DNA of 64,000 bases from NCBI GenBank assembly GCA_029891385.1, contig CM057232.1, positions 61,627,824 to 61,691,823 on the forward strand. Direction: 5' to 3'. Within the stretch, counting starts at the first letter, position 1. Each line of letters starts with the position of its first letter. The position numbers and the translations under genes are program-made. The DNA comes from Erythroxylum novogranatense (taxonomy: Eukaryota; Streptophyta; Magnoliopsida; Malpighiales; Erythroxylaceae). Under the pieces are notes generated by a model that was not told where the DNA came from, ran no database searches, and saw nothing but the letters and a program-made list of their open reading frames with translations. Shown piece after piece: positions 1 to 12,130 of the stretch.

Positions 1-921
1 AAAAGTTTCACATACGCATTCCATATGCATTTGAGTGAATAATTTCATTTAGGGAAAGGAAAACCTTATACTTATTTGATCGACAAATATGTATTTAGAT
101 ATGAACGAAACTGTGAAATGTTCCACTTCAAGGGTGAAATGTCGGACTAAAGTCTGATGATATGAGAAGTGATTGAAAGGGACAGATAATTATGGGTGAT
201 ACATTGTGACATATGCATTACATATATGAATGCATGATTAGATAATAGCCGTTGTGACTAGAGTAGCCACCGATTAGAGCTATAAGCTCAACGATTAATG
301 AGCCCTATATGGGATAGCTATCAATGAGCCCTACATGGGACAATGACCAATGAGCCCTACATGGGATAGTTATCAATGAGCCCTACATGGGACAGTTATC
401 AATGAACCCTACATGGGATAGTTATCAATGAGCCCTATATGAGACAATTCAGGCACTCGGTCACAACAGAGTAATAATTGGAAAGCGAGTCTCATAGACA
501 CTGAGTATGCATGACATAAATGATTAAAAGATATTAAATGTGAAATAACTAAAAAAGTTTATGTGATTCAATATGGTTGTTCATGAAATGTTATGTGCAT
601 GGGAAATATTGTGATATAGGAAATAAAGTGAGATTGGTTCAGTGATTGAATGTGAAATGATATGAACATGAACGATATTGGAAAAATGTGTAATGCAATG
701 TGATTTATGAAGTATATGTGTCTTATGTAACATGTGATGGGTGAGCCATCGATGATGGTCACTCACTGAGTTCGCAAAACTCACCTAAAATTGGAAATTA
801 TTTTCAAAAAAAAGAAGTTCCGACTACTGAACGAGTGTTTTAGCACGTCACCCTCGCGGGATACGAACTCGGATATTACCGTCGATGTCGGGTTCGGGTC
901 GCGCGAGAGTGGGGTGTTACA
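1..921 (+). mobile_element. 3' part of a long Ty3/gypsy-type LTR, cut by window edge
   Basis: The right end is the terminal motif GGGGTGTTACA at 911-921, as in the LTRs ending at 21027 and, reversed, at 24196. The stretch around 737-790 (catcgatgatgg, then cactgagttcgcaaaac) matches 20535-20575 of the LTR at 17073-21027. The segment 855-921 also matches the ends of both other copies. The left end and its target duplication lie outside the window, so a solo LTR and a 3' LTR cannot be told apart. No primer binding site follows position 921, so it is not a 5' LTR in plus orientation. It interrupts the RNase H region of the minus-strand copia element. I see no coding capacity. Confidence 0.8.
298..453. 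repeat. 26-bp minisatellite, 6 copies, inside the LTR
   Basis: Six consecutive 26-bp units start at 298, 324, 350, 376, 402 and 428, each beginning ATGAGCCCTA or a one-base variant (atgaaccct). The unit shows no dyad. The related LTR at 17073-21027 lacks the array at the equivalent place (about 20360-20400), so the expansion is specific to this copy. Confidence 0.9.
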
Positions 922-2431
922 TTATGAGTGTCGAAATGGGATTTTAAGAGAAGAAGGAGGATTCAACAGTGAAAATAGCTACACTAACTTGCTTTTTAGT
1001 AGCCCAAGAGATCAAAAATGATCCTAAGAAATGACATAAGCCACTAGTGCTTTTTCTATCTACTCTACAGCCACCATGATCAGCATCACTATAAGCATAT
1101 AAATCAAACGATTCACAACCGCGATACCATAAACAATGATTAACAGTTCTACTCAGATATCTAAATATTCTTTTGCATGCACTCAAATGAGAAGTTTTAG
1201 GACAAGATTGAAATCTAGCACATAAACATGTAGCAAACATAATATCAGGTCTAGAAGCAGTTAAATATAAAAGGGAGCCGATCATACCTCTATAAAGTTT
1301 TTAATCAACATCTTCCTGATGTTCAGATTTTTCCAAGACCAGATTTGCTGCCATTGGTGTTGCTGCTACTTTGCATCCTTCCATTTTGAACTTCTTTGGA
1401 AGCTCCTTGGTATATTTTGATTGGTGAATGAAGATGCCATTTTTGTATTGCTTGATTTGCAACCCAAGGAAGAATTTGAGTTCTCCCATCATGCTCATTT
1501 CAAATTCACTTTGCATTAAATTACTAAATTCTTTACACAAAAATTCATTAGTAGCACCAAAAACAATATCATCAACATATATTTGACAAATTAGCATGTC
1601 TTGATCAATATGTTTAATAAACAAAATATTATCAATCTTATCACGAATATAACCATGTTGAGTTAGAAAAGTACTTAACCTTTCATATCATGCTCTTAAC
1701 GCTTGCTTTAACCCATAGAGTGCCTTCTTGAATTTGTAGACATAATCCGGATGTTCATGATCTTCAAAACCCGGTGGTTGTTTGACATAAAATTCCTCTT
1801 GAATGTATCCGTTGAGAAATGCACTCTTGACGTCCATTTGATTTAATTTGATCTTTTTATGTGACGTAAAAGTACATAATAGTGTGATTGCCTCCAATCG
1901 AGCCACAGGAGCATATGTTTCATTATAATCAAGGCCTTCTTCTTGATAAAATCCTTGAGCTACTAAGCTTGACTTATTCTTGATGGCTTCACCATTCTCA
2001 TCATACTTTATCCTATTTACCCATTTGACTCCAATAATAGTCTTGTCCTTCGGTGGAGCTGCCAAATCCCATGCATTATTTCTTTTGAATTGATTAAGCT
2101 CTTCTTGCATAGCTAATAGCTAATTTTCATCTTCAAGAGCTTCTTTTATATTCTTGGGTTCTACTAATAAGAAGAAAGCTGAGTTGCTCATGTGCTCATA
2201 GACATTCCTCCTAGTTCTTAAACCATCATTCAAGCTACCAATGACTTGCTCCATAGGATGATTCTTTGCTTTTGCCAATGCTTTAATGTTAGGTACATGG
2301 TCTTCTTCATCCAATTTCATTTCTTCAATCTTGGATCCAATTTCTTCAACTCCATTTCCTAAATTTCCTGCATCATCATCAAAACAAAACTTTCTCGGGG
2401 GTGAAATCATATCACCGAATTTAACATGAAT
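922..2431 (-). pseudogene. copia reverse transcriptase - RNase H (C-terminal polyprotein part)
   Basis: This part of a Ty1/copia polyprotein would copy the element's RNA into DNA and remove the RNA strand. In order on the minus strand: the linker after integrase (2120-2430), the RT fingers and palm with WVNRIKYDENGE and MDVKSAFLNG (1688-2110), the catalytic YVDD within QIYVDDIVFGATN (1301-1624), then the RNase H start with LYLTASRPDI and DADHGGCRVDRKSTSG (944-1285). The four open stretches share one frame and are separated only by stops at 2120-2122, 1688-1690 and 1301-1303. Two of these stand where relatives have Trp, so they are probably point nonsense mutations. RNase H is lost beyond the KKQ motif, where the sequence degenerates and the LTR ending at 921 begins. 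Assignment to the SIRE/Maximus lineage rests on motif resemblance. Confidence 0.9.
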
Positions 2432-3858
2432 TGTTGGAACCCGATTTCAGAACTGGACCCCAACCGAAAAACGAAAAAGACAAAAATGAAAACAGACGGA
2501 AACTTCCAGAAACAAAAAGCGAAGGTCGAACCTGGAAATGGGCCGAAGCGAAAGCGGAAGTAAAAGCATAAGCGACATTGAAAATGAAAACCGAAACGCA
2601 GAAGCGAAGCGAACGAAAACGGATTCAAAAGAACGAAACACAGTAATTCGAATCAAAATCCAAACAAACTGAAACAAACTGAGTGGCAAGATTCCGACAT
2701 CCGCGAAGAAAAACTTTTCGAAACAACGTCGCATTGGATACCCTAAGACTAAGTTGGTCCAAACTAATCCGAAAATGGTATAATTTTTTTATTTTTTTGT
2801 GTCATTCATGTTCTCTTTAATCAATTGCATATAACTCAAAACAATACAATTTCCGATTTGGAAATTCTCCCATTCTAATCTCACCATCCTTTGCCATTAG
2901 CTCAAAACACTCTTAATCATGCATATTTTAATCGCATCTTTAAAACTCTTAATCTTAAACTTATTCTAGCTTGCCATAACCCGATTTTATAAAAAATCGG
3001 GCAACATAACGACCATATTTTGAACAGCCCAAAAATCTGCAGATAAAAAATACACACTTCTAAAATCACATCCAACCATAACAACCATCATCATACCTCC
3101 CGTTCGGAATTTCCAGCAGAAACAACGCAAACCAATAACTACACCACTTCAATAATTCTCAAACCAAAATCTATCATCAGAACTCAATCTCATTCATATA
3201 CATCTCACGTCAAAATACAAATGCAAAATTCAATCTAATCTACTCATATTCATCAGCAATCATAACTCATATCCCAAAATCATACACAACCCAACTATAT
3301 ACATTAATTCATAATTCATGTACATCATCAAACCAAAATGGCACTTTTAAGACACGATACAAAACTAAATGCCAAAATCTCAACTAACCCTATTACAGAA
3401 ACATGCAAAACTGATGTCTTGACCATCTTCATCCGATCTCCTGCTCGAAACCTGGAGATGGGGATGAAAGGTGGGGTGAGCTTGACAGCTCAATGGGTAC
3501 CACATTTGTAAAATAAAACATAAGCAGAAATCATTTTTCACAAAGTTTTACCCAAAGGCTTATTTTTCAAACTTCTTAACTTTTCAAACGTTTATAAATA
3601 ATTTCAAAGGTTTTTCTCGGTTGAACCCTTAATTTCTTATTGCTCAAACTTTTCGAATTCTTTGTTTCACACTTCATAAATAATTTCAAAACATGCATGC
3701 AGCACATAACAACGCATTACAAAGTAACAAATCAAAAACACATAATATATCAAAGTGGTTTGGTTCGGTCCTAACGAAATGTACTGCACATGACACATTC
3801 CCGCATAGCGGTCATGTGCAGCCGTGAACGGAGGGGAGTCTGAGATCGGGTTCCAACA
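2432..3858. repeat. LTR-derived segment bounded by inverted LTR tips
   Basis: The outer edge is TGTTGGAACCCGATTTCAG and the inner edge is the reverse complement of nearly the same tip (3842-3858), so the segment has ~20-bp terminal inverted repeats. It ends immediately before a PBS, as a 5' LTR should. Its interior, however, reads like the distal part of related LTRs in reverse: 3465-3500 is the complement of the 'gctcaccccac' block seen at 54290, and 3780-3845 is the complement of the 'actccc..gttcacggct' block seen at 53965. It does not match the beginning of the LTR at 4735. It is therefore either an unusual LTR or an inverted LTR half. Confidence 0.6.
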
Positions 3859-3862
3859 GATA

Positions 3863-3876
3863 TGGTATCAGAGCCC
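3863..3876 (+). other. primer binding site for tRNA-iMet
   Basis: TGGTATCAGAGCCC follows the LTR tip by four bases (gata). It is complementary to the 3' end of plant initiator methionine tRNA, the usual primer for many plant LTR retrotransposons. Confidence 0.85.
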
Positions 3877-4734
3877 AGTAATAGGATCTTACTTGGGCGT
3901 ATGTGTATGAATGATTTGCATGAGTAATTGATAAGAGTTTGATAGGCCGAAGTTGAATTTGTGAGAATGTGCTAATTGATTATTTGATGTAGGTGATGAG
4001 TGATGATTGATTATAAATGGAAATTGAGAGGATAATCTCATAATGAAAATGGATGAATGGATTTCGGATGTACATTTGTGAGATGAAATAAGAAATACTT
4101 GAAGGATATGATTAAATGATAAGAAGGTATGTCATGAATTATTTGAATAATTAAATTGATTGTTGAACAAAGTGACGAGAATTATGATTAATTTTAGGAA
4201 TGTGTTACGGAAATTGAGATTAGAAATTCTTGATAAATAAGGATAAATTGATTTGATTATGCTTTTGAGAGCTGCAAATTTTGAAAGATGAGATAACTTG
4301 ATGTTTGAATATACATTTGTGAGATGAAATGAGGAAGGCTTGAAAGATGAAATTGGTGATAGAGATATATGTGTAGAAGTTCAAACGGTTGATTTTAAAT
4401 GATGATTTGGTCCATATTAAGAGTCATTAAGAAGTGGACCATTGACTTGCATAAAATGTTAAAGGAAAAACGTTAAGGAATATTGAGTTGTAGAAATAGT
4501 GAGTTTGATATGATTTTAGATCGAGTATTTGATATAACAATTGAAAAATTGTGAAGAGATTGAGAAATGTCTATGATAAGGAAATTAGATAAGAAAAGTG
4601 ATTATTTATGATTCGATCCGACAAATTGATGATATCTTAAATTGATTGAGAAAGTTGATTGTATGAATAGATAAGAAATATTATGTTCTTAAGTGTGAAT
4701 TTTGAGGAAGAAATTCTTTTAAGAGAGGGAGAAA
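3877..4734 (+). other. short non-coding internal region with polypurine tract
   Basis: About 860 bases lie between the PBS and the next LTR. The stretch is purine-rich on the plus strand, rich in gatgaa/gagaat words, and has no open reading frame of note. It ends in the purine tract aagagagggagaaa (4721-4734), directly before the LTR start at 4735, where plus-strand DNA synthesis would be primed. An internal region this short without gag or pol marks a non-autonomous or deleted element. Confidence 0.7.
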
Positions 4735-5019
4735 TGTTGGACCCTGAACTTTTGGTAAAAATTAGAAATATTAAAATGAATTTAAATGAGAAAGAAATTG
4801 GTGAGAAAATTTATGAATTTAAGAAAATTTGATGAATTTAAGAAAATTTAATGAGAAAAATAATCGATTAGTTTTGATGACTTTGATATTTGAGTAAATT
4901 TATTTGGATTATGAAAGTGTTAGAGAATGAGTTGATTTAAAATGGAAGTGAAAATTTAGAAATAAAATTATGGAAGTTTGACTTTTTGGAGTAAAAGTTG
5001 ACTTTTTGATTTAGGCCAA

Positions 5020-5570
5020 ATTTGAGGAAATGATCTTCTTGAGACTTGTAGCTTCTGTCGAGAGCTTTCCGTAGCCATAAAGTTTGATATTTTTCGATAT
5101 TGGGAGTGAAAGTTATGATCTTTTTTGAAGTTAGTGTATTTTGTTTTGTGTTTTGAAAATGTTCATAGGGTAAGTTTGAGTGTGCTATGTTTTGAGGCAA
5201 ATCGCCGTAAGGTTGTGGTCTGAATTGGAGAAAGTGACCTTAATGAAAGTTGTAGCTTGTATGTCAATCTTTTCGACGCCATAAATTATGCAATTTTTCG
5301 ATATCGAGAGTGGAAGATATGATTTTCTGAAGATAAGGTTCTTTTGCTTTGTTTTTGAAAATGCTATTAAGTATATGTTTGTGTGTTCTATGCTTTGAGG
5401 CCACTCGTCGTGAGGATTTAGTCTGAATTGGAGTAAGTGGTTTACATGAAAGTTGTAGCTTGTCTATCAATCTTTCCGACGCTATAAAGCATGCAATATT
5501 TGGATGTGGGAATTGGAAGATATGAATGTTGAAAGTTTGGAGTTTGTTTAGGTGATGTTTAACACGACAG
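5020..5570 (+). repeat. about 205-bp degenerate tandem repeat in LTR, ~2.6 copies
   Basis: The block 'ttgtagctt... tttccgacgccataaa... ttcgatat..gagtggaag' recurs with anchors at 5045, 5250 and 5452, a spacing of 202-205 bases. Similar single blocks occur in other LTRs of the window (for example 18590-18650 and 54670-54740), so it is an old LTR module duplicated here. Confidence 0.7.
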
Positions 5571-7700
5571 TAACTTTGACTAGGTTTTTGACCCCTTTAG
5601 AGATGAAATTGATTTTTGAGTTCTTCATCGAAGTTGTAGAGCTTCGTTTTATCTTTCCATCGACATCAAATTTGTCAAATTTGGAATTCAGGATCAAGAG
5701 TTACTATTTTTGAAAAATTCGATTATATATGTATAATTGAGATTCTGTTCTTTTGCTTTTGATCCGACCCTTTTTCAATCTTTTGTTTATAATTCCTTCG
5801 TCTGACATCCGATTGATTCGATTTTTGAACCATTGGATTCCTAAGACATTTAGATACTCTTTCATGAGTAATTATGATTTTTTAGGAGATTAAATGGAAA
5901 GAGATTGATTGAACCATAGTGAGAGGGTTGGTTAAAGGTTATGAGTTAGATAATTTTCTGAACATGGTTCAGTAATTTGGACATATCTTGATCTTTACAC
6001 CTCCGATTGAGTTGATTCTTGAGGAAACATAAAATTAAGACATGGGGCTATAAATCATGTGAAGGGATTGAGTTTCAATTTAGTCTCTAAGGTTGTGAAT
6101 TTTTGAGTCGAAGTTAGTGTTATTGTTCAGTCGCAGTTTTGTATGGTCTGTACGTATTTTGGCCATAACTTCCTCAATTCTGAACCGAATTGAGTGATTT
6201 TGGTGTCATTTTTAAATAGGAGACATAGAGGAACAATTCTCGAGAGAAAGTTTTGCCAAATTATTTCGTTTAGCCACTCAAAATCAGGATGTAAGTTATC
6301 AGTTTTTCAAAATTCTGTGCAGGGGTAATTTTGGAAGTTAACTTAAATGGAGGGGCATTATGGTCTTTTAGTTTTCATTTAATGACATGGCACCCTTAAG
6401 CAAGTAGTTGTCGGCAGTGAAGAGAGGAGAAACACGATAGAAGAGAAAAAAGAAAGAAAAAGAAGAGAGAAATGAAAGAGTGAGTCGACGGTGATGAAGA
6501 AGAGGCAAGAAGATGAAGGGAGAAGCTAGGTTTCGGATTCTTAGGGTTTTAAGTAAGAATTTTCGATGCTTTCTAAGAGGAAAGTGAAGAAAAACTCAAG
6601 AGCTTCATCTTGAGCAAGAAAGTTCCAAAAATGAGGGAGAAAGGTAAGATTCGAAAAACTTTGATCTTTGGATTTTTAGTGAGATATTGGTTTGGGTGGC
6701 TTGGAAAGGTTATGTGATTGAGTTATCTATGATTAATTGAAGTGATTATGCTATGATGATGGTTAATTTTAGGATTTTTATGAGTTAGGGTTTATGCCCA
6801 ATTTTTGGGATTTGGGGTTTTTGGAAATTTTTGCTATAGATAGCTTGAAAATATGTTGGAATTGGGTTTCCTATAGTTAATTTGAGGATTATGTCTAATA
6901 TGATGTTGAATTTTGATGATATTGGCTTAGGAAATTTTTATTTGAAAGAAAGAAAAAAAGATTGGAGAAATTGATGATTAGGACAAGATTCAAGCATCGA
7001 TTCGAGGTGGGTATCATATTTATTTTTGAAATTATAAGCTTTGTGTATGCTTTTGAAAACTCAAGAAAGTATAAGAGTTTATAAATTATGGTTTTTGAAT
7101 GAGTTCGTTAAGAAATTTTATTACTTTAGGTTTGAGGTATTTAAAGAAATTACTAAATGTGTTTAATGAAAATGTTTTCGACCGATTGCACATATTGCTA
7201 AAATTGTTTGGATAAGTGAATAAAATGTTTTGATTTACGCATTCTTTGATTTTTTAAGTAAATTAAAAGATGATTAAATTCATTGTTTTGGAGTGACCTA
7301 GGAAATTTCCAAAATGGTTTGATTACATTGTATTTGATTGATTTGATTATAAGCCATGCTTCCATTTCAAAAAAAACTAAGAAAGAAAGTATCGACTTTT
7401 ATCTATTTCCAAAGGGTTTGGAAAATTGTTACAAGTTTGGAATGATTAAGTTTATTGCTCTTGAAATTATTTATAAAATATGGTTTATAAATGTTTGAAC
7501 AAATTATGATTTCTGAATACTTTCAAATTAGTTATAAAATATCGTTTGTGAAAATGTTTGAAAATTTATGATTTAGAATACTTTGAATTAGCTAGAAAAT
7601 ATGGTTTACAAAAATAAAAAAATGTTCGAACATTTTAAAATTGTTTATAAAAAGAAGGGTTTATGAAGATATGATTTCCAAATATTTTTGGAAGTATTTA

Positions 7701-9148
7701 TGATTGGACCAAATTTATATTATAAATTAAGCCCGTTTTCTTTAGTAATTATGCATTTGTTGACTCGATTTATGATTTTATGCTTATTTTGGTCCCGCAC
7801 ATTGATTTTTGATAAATTGCACATTGTTAGTATTTTGTTGTCATTTGTCATTAATTTTGCATAATTTTATTGGGACAATTGATCTGCGAATGGGTTGTAT
7901 TTTGTAGGACCAAAGGAGTCAACATTCAACAAGTCAACACGCCATGAGATTCATTTGGGCTTAACTAAACTCTCCATTCGCCGAGGCGAATTAATGGTAT
8001 TTAATTCTTTCGCCATGACGGTGACCATTCAACGTTATTGCAACGAACGGCCATTAGCCGCAATGAAAGTCGGATAATCCGCCTATATTTGGCAAAAGTT
8101 CCACTTATTTCGACCGGCCGCACGCATCCTATAAAACTTTGCCATTTAGGGCAAAAACAGAGACGACCGCATGAGTTTTCTTCTTTTCTTTCCTTCGCTT
8201 CTAATAGTTTTCGTTTTACTTTGTTTTGCAGATTAAATAAACTTCACCGGACGACGCCATCTCATTCATCTCTTCCATCGCTTTCTCATCTGCGTTTTGT
8301 TCGTCGTTGGAAACATGAACCGAGGTGATCCTTCAACAATGAAGATTTCATCCGGTACCATGGTCGGCTAAGTGTACTATCTTCGAAATGTAGCAATGGT
8401 TGGAGTTCCGTGAGCTAAACAAGGGTAATCGATTATAGTTAGGATTTGATTTGTATTTGCAATGATCCGAGTTGGTATTTTTGCAACGTATTTCGATTGA
8501 ATCTTGCTATAGTTTAGTAGGATGTTAACTATGATCTATGGTATGGATCGATTTACATTGAAGTTTGTGCCAAATACATGAAGTCTCATGTATGTTAAAT
8601 AGATTTGCATGAGTTGATTTAATCTACCTAGTTGTGTTTGGTTAAACTAATTTTGTGTTTATTTGATTAACCTGTTGCATTAATCATTCCATAGCATACA
8701 CTAAGGTTTTTAACGAATTTTAATTAATCGAGTTGATTAATTAATTTTTGGACTTAACGAGTTGTTAAGGTTTAGCTTTCAAAATTTAGTGGATTTCAAA
8801 CCTCGATATTATTTTGAACGATGATGATCCAAGCTACATTTTTAGGAGAGTTTTAGTAAGTTGATTTCAAACTTGTTTAATTTCAATTGTTTAGTTTTCT
8901 AAAAATCCCAAAAACATTTATTCTTACTTTGGCTTAGTTTAATTTTTAGTTAATCAAATCAAAACCCCCTTTTTTATTGCTTTAATTGCATGCATCATTC
9001 AAACATTAGGCTAGTCTAGAATCAGTTAGTACACTGGTTCCTTGAGAGTCAACCCGAGGTTGCATCCTGTATTGCAATCCTTGGTATAAATTTTATTTGA
9101 CCGGTTTCCAAGGATCAATTTTAATATTGAACGATAAGCCGACGATCA
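7701..9148 (+). repeat. 5' LTR of the Athila/Tat-type element
   Basis: It starts TGATTGGACC and ends GACGATCA just before the PBS, and aligns over its whole length with 13754-15204. It contains the small palindrome ATTCGCCGAGGCGAAT near 7976 and a TATA-like 'cctataaaac' near 8130, which would fit a promoter. Differences from the 3' LTR are largely one- to three-base indels. Confidence 0.93.
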
Positions 9149-9151
9149 AAT

Positions 9152-9169
9152 TGGCGCCGTTGCTGGGGA
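9152..9169 (+). other. primer binding site, tRNA-Asp type
   Basis: TGGCGCCGTTGCTGGGGA is complementary to the 3' end of plant tRNA-Asp with one mismatch (T for C). This primer is characteristic of Athila-type elements. It starts three bases after the LTR end. Confidence 0.85.
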
Positions 9170-9410
9170 ATCAAATTAATTGGTTCTTTAGGTTAGCAGG
9201 TGTTTGTTTTGATTTTAATTTTGTTGTTTGCATTTTATTTGCATTGCATAATTTCATTCTTAATTTACATTACCTTAATTTTTTTAGTGTTAATTCTGTT
9301 TGTGATTTCATTCTGCTTTGTTCTAAGTGTTTAGTCTGATTGTTTTTGTTTATTGTGCTTAATTTTTAGTTAATTTCGTTTGCTTTGCTGGTCTATGCTT
9401 ATTGGCTTTG

Positions 9411-9540
9411 ACGAGTTCATTGTTCGTCACAGCGAGTTCATCAGTCGCTGCAGCGAGTTCATATATTCGCCGCAGCGAAAGTTACAATTTTACTTAGTTC
9501 GCCGCAGCAAGTTCTTACACGTCGCAGCGAACTTGAGTGA
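9411..9540 (+). repeat. short GC-rich repeat array in the leader
   Basis: Five to six imperfect copies of a 'cg(c/t)cgcagcgagttc' word stand in the untranslated leader between PBS and gag, in otherwise AT-rich sequence. Spacing is irregular (about 20-35 bases). Confidence 0.7.
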
Positions 9541-9595
9541 ATTTAAGCTTTGCTATCCGCTGTCGTTTTAGTGAGCTATCTTAGGTGAACTTCTC

Positions 9596-11365
9596 TTGTG
9601 CATGCCCCGTAGACTTAGGCTAGTTCATTTTCAACCTGAAATTGAGCGACACCTTAGACAACTTAGGAAAAACAAGAGAGAACAAGAAAGACTTAGCACA
9701 CTAGATCGACTAGAATCTGAGATGGCTGAACACCAAGAATATCCCGGTCAACCACCCCGAAATGGAGATCATGGTCTTAACGGTGACCAGGAACACGTAG
9801 ATGACAACAATGCGAACATCAGACGTAGAACCATCCGAGAAGCTACAACCTCGGACGTAAACTACGATCCTTTCACTGCTGCCTGCCCTAACTTCGACGT
9901 AAATTTCAAAGTTAAAGGTTTATTGATTAACTCCCTTCCCAAATTTCACGGTTTGGCGGGAGAGGACCCCTATATGCATCTTCAGGCCCTCACAATGATC
10001 TGTCAAAGTATGAAGCCTGTAGGAGCACATCTGGACAGTCTTTGTGGAAGGTATTCCACTTGTCATTAGAAGGAAAGGCCCGGGAGTGGTACATGAGCCT
10101 CCCAAGGCATGTCGCGAATGCCTATCACAGTTGGGCCAACTTGCGGAAAGCTTTTCTGGAAAAGTATTTTCCGACTTCTAGGGCGTCGTCGATGAGAAAG
10201 GAGATATATTACGCGAAACAAGATTATGACGAGTCCTCAGATGATTTTGGAGCAGATTCCAAGATCTGTTATCTCGGTGCCCCATCATCAAATCCACGAT
10301 GAACAATTGGTTCAATATTTTTATGATGGGGTAAAGAATCAAGAAAAGGAATGTTGGATCTTTGCGTCGGAGGTTCGTTGATTGACCGACCGCTGACGAA
10401 GCTTGGGCCACGATAAAGAGGATGGCCTGAATCATCAACAGGTATAGTGTCCGCGATTCCAGGAATGTGAATGAAGTAGGAGCCATGACGGCTCAAACTA
10501 AGAGAATGGAGAGCCTGGAATCGAAAGTAGATTCCTTGGAACATCGGATAACTTCCCGCTTATCCTCAATCACAGCGAGCTTAAGAATTTGAATGTTCAT
10601 CGCCCGTCACCTTCCACTGAACTGGTCGCACCTAGTTGCGAATCTTGTGGATCGGTGATGCACATTTCCAGCGTCTGTCCCGGAAGGTATGAAGAAGTCT
10701 CTACAGTGTACCCGGGGAGACAAAATCCTAAGTGGGATCCGTACTCCAACACGTATAATGAAGGATGGAGATCTCATCCTAACTTTAGTTGGAGGAGTAA
10801 TGAGGGAAGAGCACCCAACCGCTTTCAACAAGGGAGTGGAGCTGGAACATCTACAAACCAGCTCCCAGATCAGCAAGCATTGACGGTGCAACCACAACCA
10901 CAGAAGGAGGACACCAACCAGCTGCTGCACAACATGATGACTCTCATGAAGGAAGAGAGGAATTCGACTGCGAATCAATTCAACGCCATAGCTAATCTGA
11001 TTCGGCAGGACTCCTCGAAGAATGCCGCTCGCTTCAGTGCCTTGGAAAAATGGATGGAACAATGGGAGACCAAGGCTGAGAACCTGAACTCATATGTCAC
11101 TCAGTTGTCTAACAATTTGAGTGAGAGCCAAGCGAGGAATAGCGGATCAATTCCTTCCAACACGGTCATAAATCCAAAGAGTCTGAAAGTTATTGAGCTA
11201 CGGAGAGGAAGGAAAGTGCAGTTCAGCATTCCTGATAAAAAAGAATGCACCAAAGAAATCGAGGTTGAAGAGGCGCCTCAAATTAAGGAAAAGCCGGATG
11301 TGAGATCCGAGAGTGAACAAGAAGAGAAGTTGCAAAAAGGACAACAATCAAGCAATCTGAAGTAA
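9596..11365 (+). pseudogene. gag (capsid-nucleocapsid) of the Athila/Tat-type element
   Basis: Gag would form the virus-like particle that packages the element's RNA. The N-terminal part (9596-10069; start ATG 9596 or 9602) is basic, then carries the capsid region with NFKVKGLLINSLPKFHG and GEDPYMHL. It shifts frame near 10030 and continues with WKVFHLSLEGKAREWYMSLP and LRKAFLEKYFPT (10042-10302). The frame breaks again over 10303-10588, where QYFYDGVK and a coiled-coil-like MTAQTKRMESLESKVDSLEH can be read. The last open part (10589-11365) starts with a zinc knuckle, CESCGSVMHISSVC (CX2CX4HX4C), and carries NEGWRSHPNFSWR, a motif of this clade, followed by an acidic/basic linker. At least three frameshifts make it non-functional. 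Confidence 0.9.
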
Positions 11366-12130
11366 GAGTGAAAAGGAACAAAGAAACGGAAATGAAGCAA
11401 CACAAAGGGAAGTCAATCAAGGACCTTCCTTTCCAATTCCTACTTGATGAGCAAGAAGGTCAACGAATCAAAACATGAAAAGGAAATTATTGACCTATTT
11501 GGGAAGGTGGAAGTAAATGTGCCCTTTTGGACTGGTTAAGAGAGTGCGACCTATGCCAAGTATCTGAAAGACTTGTGCACCAACAAGAAGAAATTTAGGC
11601 GAACGAAAGAGTCCGTGTCACCGAATGTTTCCGCATTATTCAAGCCCCAAATTCGGTAAAGTGTCAAGACCGAGGATCGTTCACCATTCCTTGTGTCATA
11701 GGAAAGGTGACAATTGGTAGAGCGTTGCTGGATTTGGGAGCGGCAATCAATGTGATGCCAAAATCAGTCTATGAAGCCCTGGGGGTTAAGAGCGTAAAAC
11801 CTACTTGGTAGTGTTACGGTTGGTGACAAATCCTTGAGCACCACGTGGGCATCATTGAAGACATTACGGTCCAAGTGAAAGGATTAGTGTTCCTGCCGAT
11901 TTTTACGTCTTTGGATATGTCTCTTGAAGTGGTGCAAGACACTTCTCTAATCATGGACGACCCTTCCTTGGACGACAAGTACAACGATCGATGAAGGAAG
12001 GAAGATCACCATGGAGGTTGGTGATCAACACGTTAGCTTCAACATGTATGAAGCTATGAAGCACCCTAACGAGGATTACTCCTTGCTTGGGGTGAATATG
12101 CTGATGTTGTGATTGATGATGCTTGTTCGA
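11366..12130 (+). pseudogene. aspartic protease region, Athila/Tat type
   Basis: The core GRALLDLGAAINVMP is read at about 11719-11763, with DLGA at the active site, as is usual for this clade. It is preceded by PGSF-like 'DRGSFTIPCVIGKVTIG' and followed in shifted frames by VPADFYVF, GRPFL and SFNMYEAMKHPNEDYSLLGVN. The order matches protease domains of Athila/Tat polyproteins, which would cut Gag and Pol. Several frameshifts and stops occur. RT should follow but is absent; the sequence becomes non-coding within about 100 bases of the last motif. Confidence 0.85.

Noticed and set aside
298..453. Regularly spaced repeats that might suggest a CRISPR array
   Set aside because: The 26-bp units are directly adjacent with no unique spacers, and the context is a plant LTR.
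2432..3858. Plain 5' LTR matching the LTR at 4735
   Set aside because: Its ends and PBS would fit, but its interior does not match the 4735 LTR in the same direction and instead matches the distal part of related LTRs in reverse, so I did not call it a simple 5' LTR.
8038..8328. A 96-codon plus-strand frame with a basic C-terminus
   Set aside because: It lies entirely in the Athila/Tat-type LTR, and the corresponding part of the 3' LTR has frame-breaking indels, so it is not conserved as protein.
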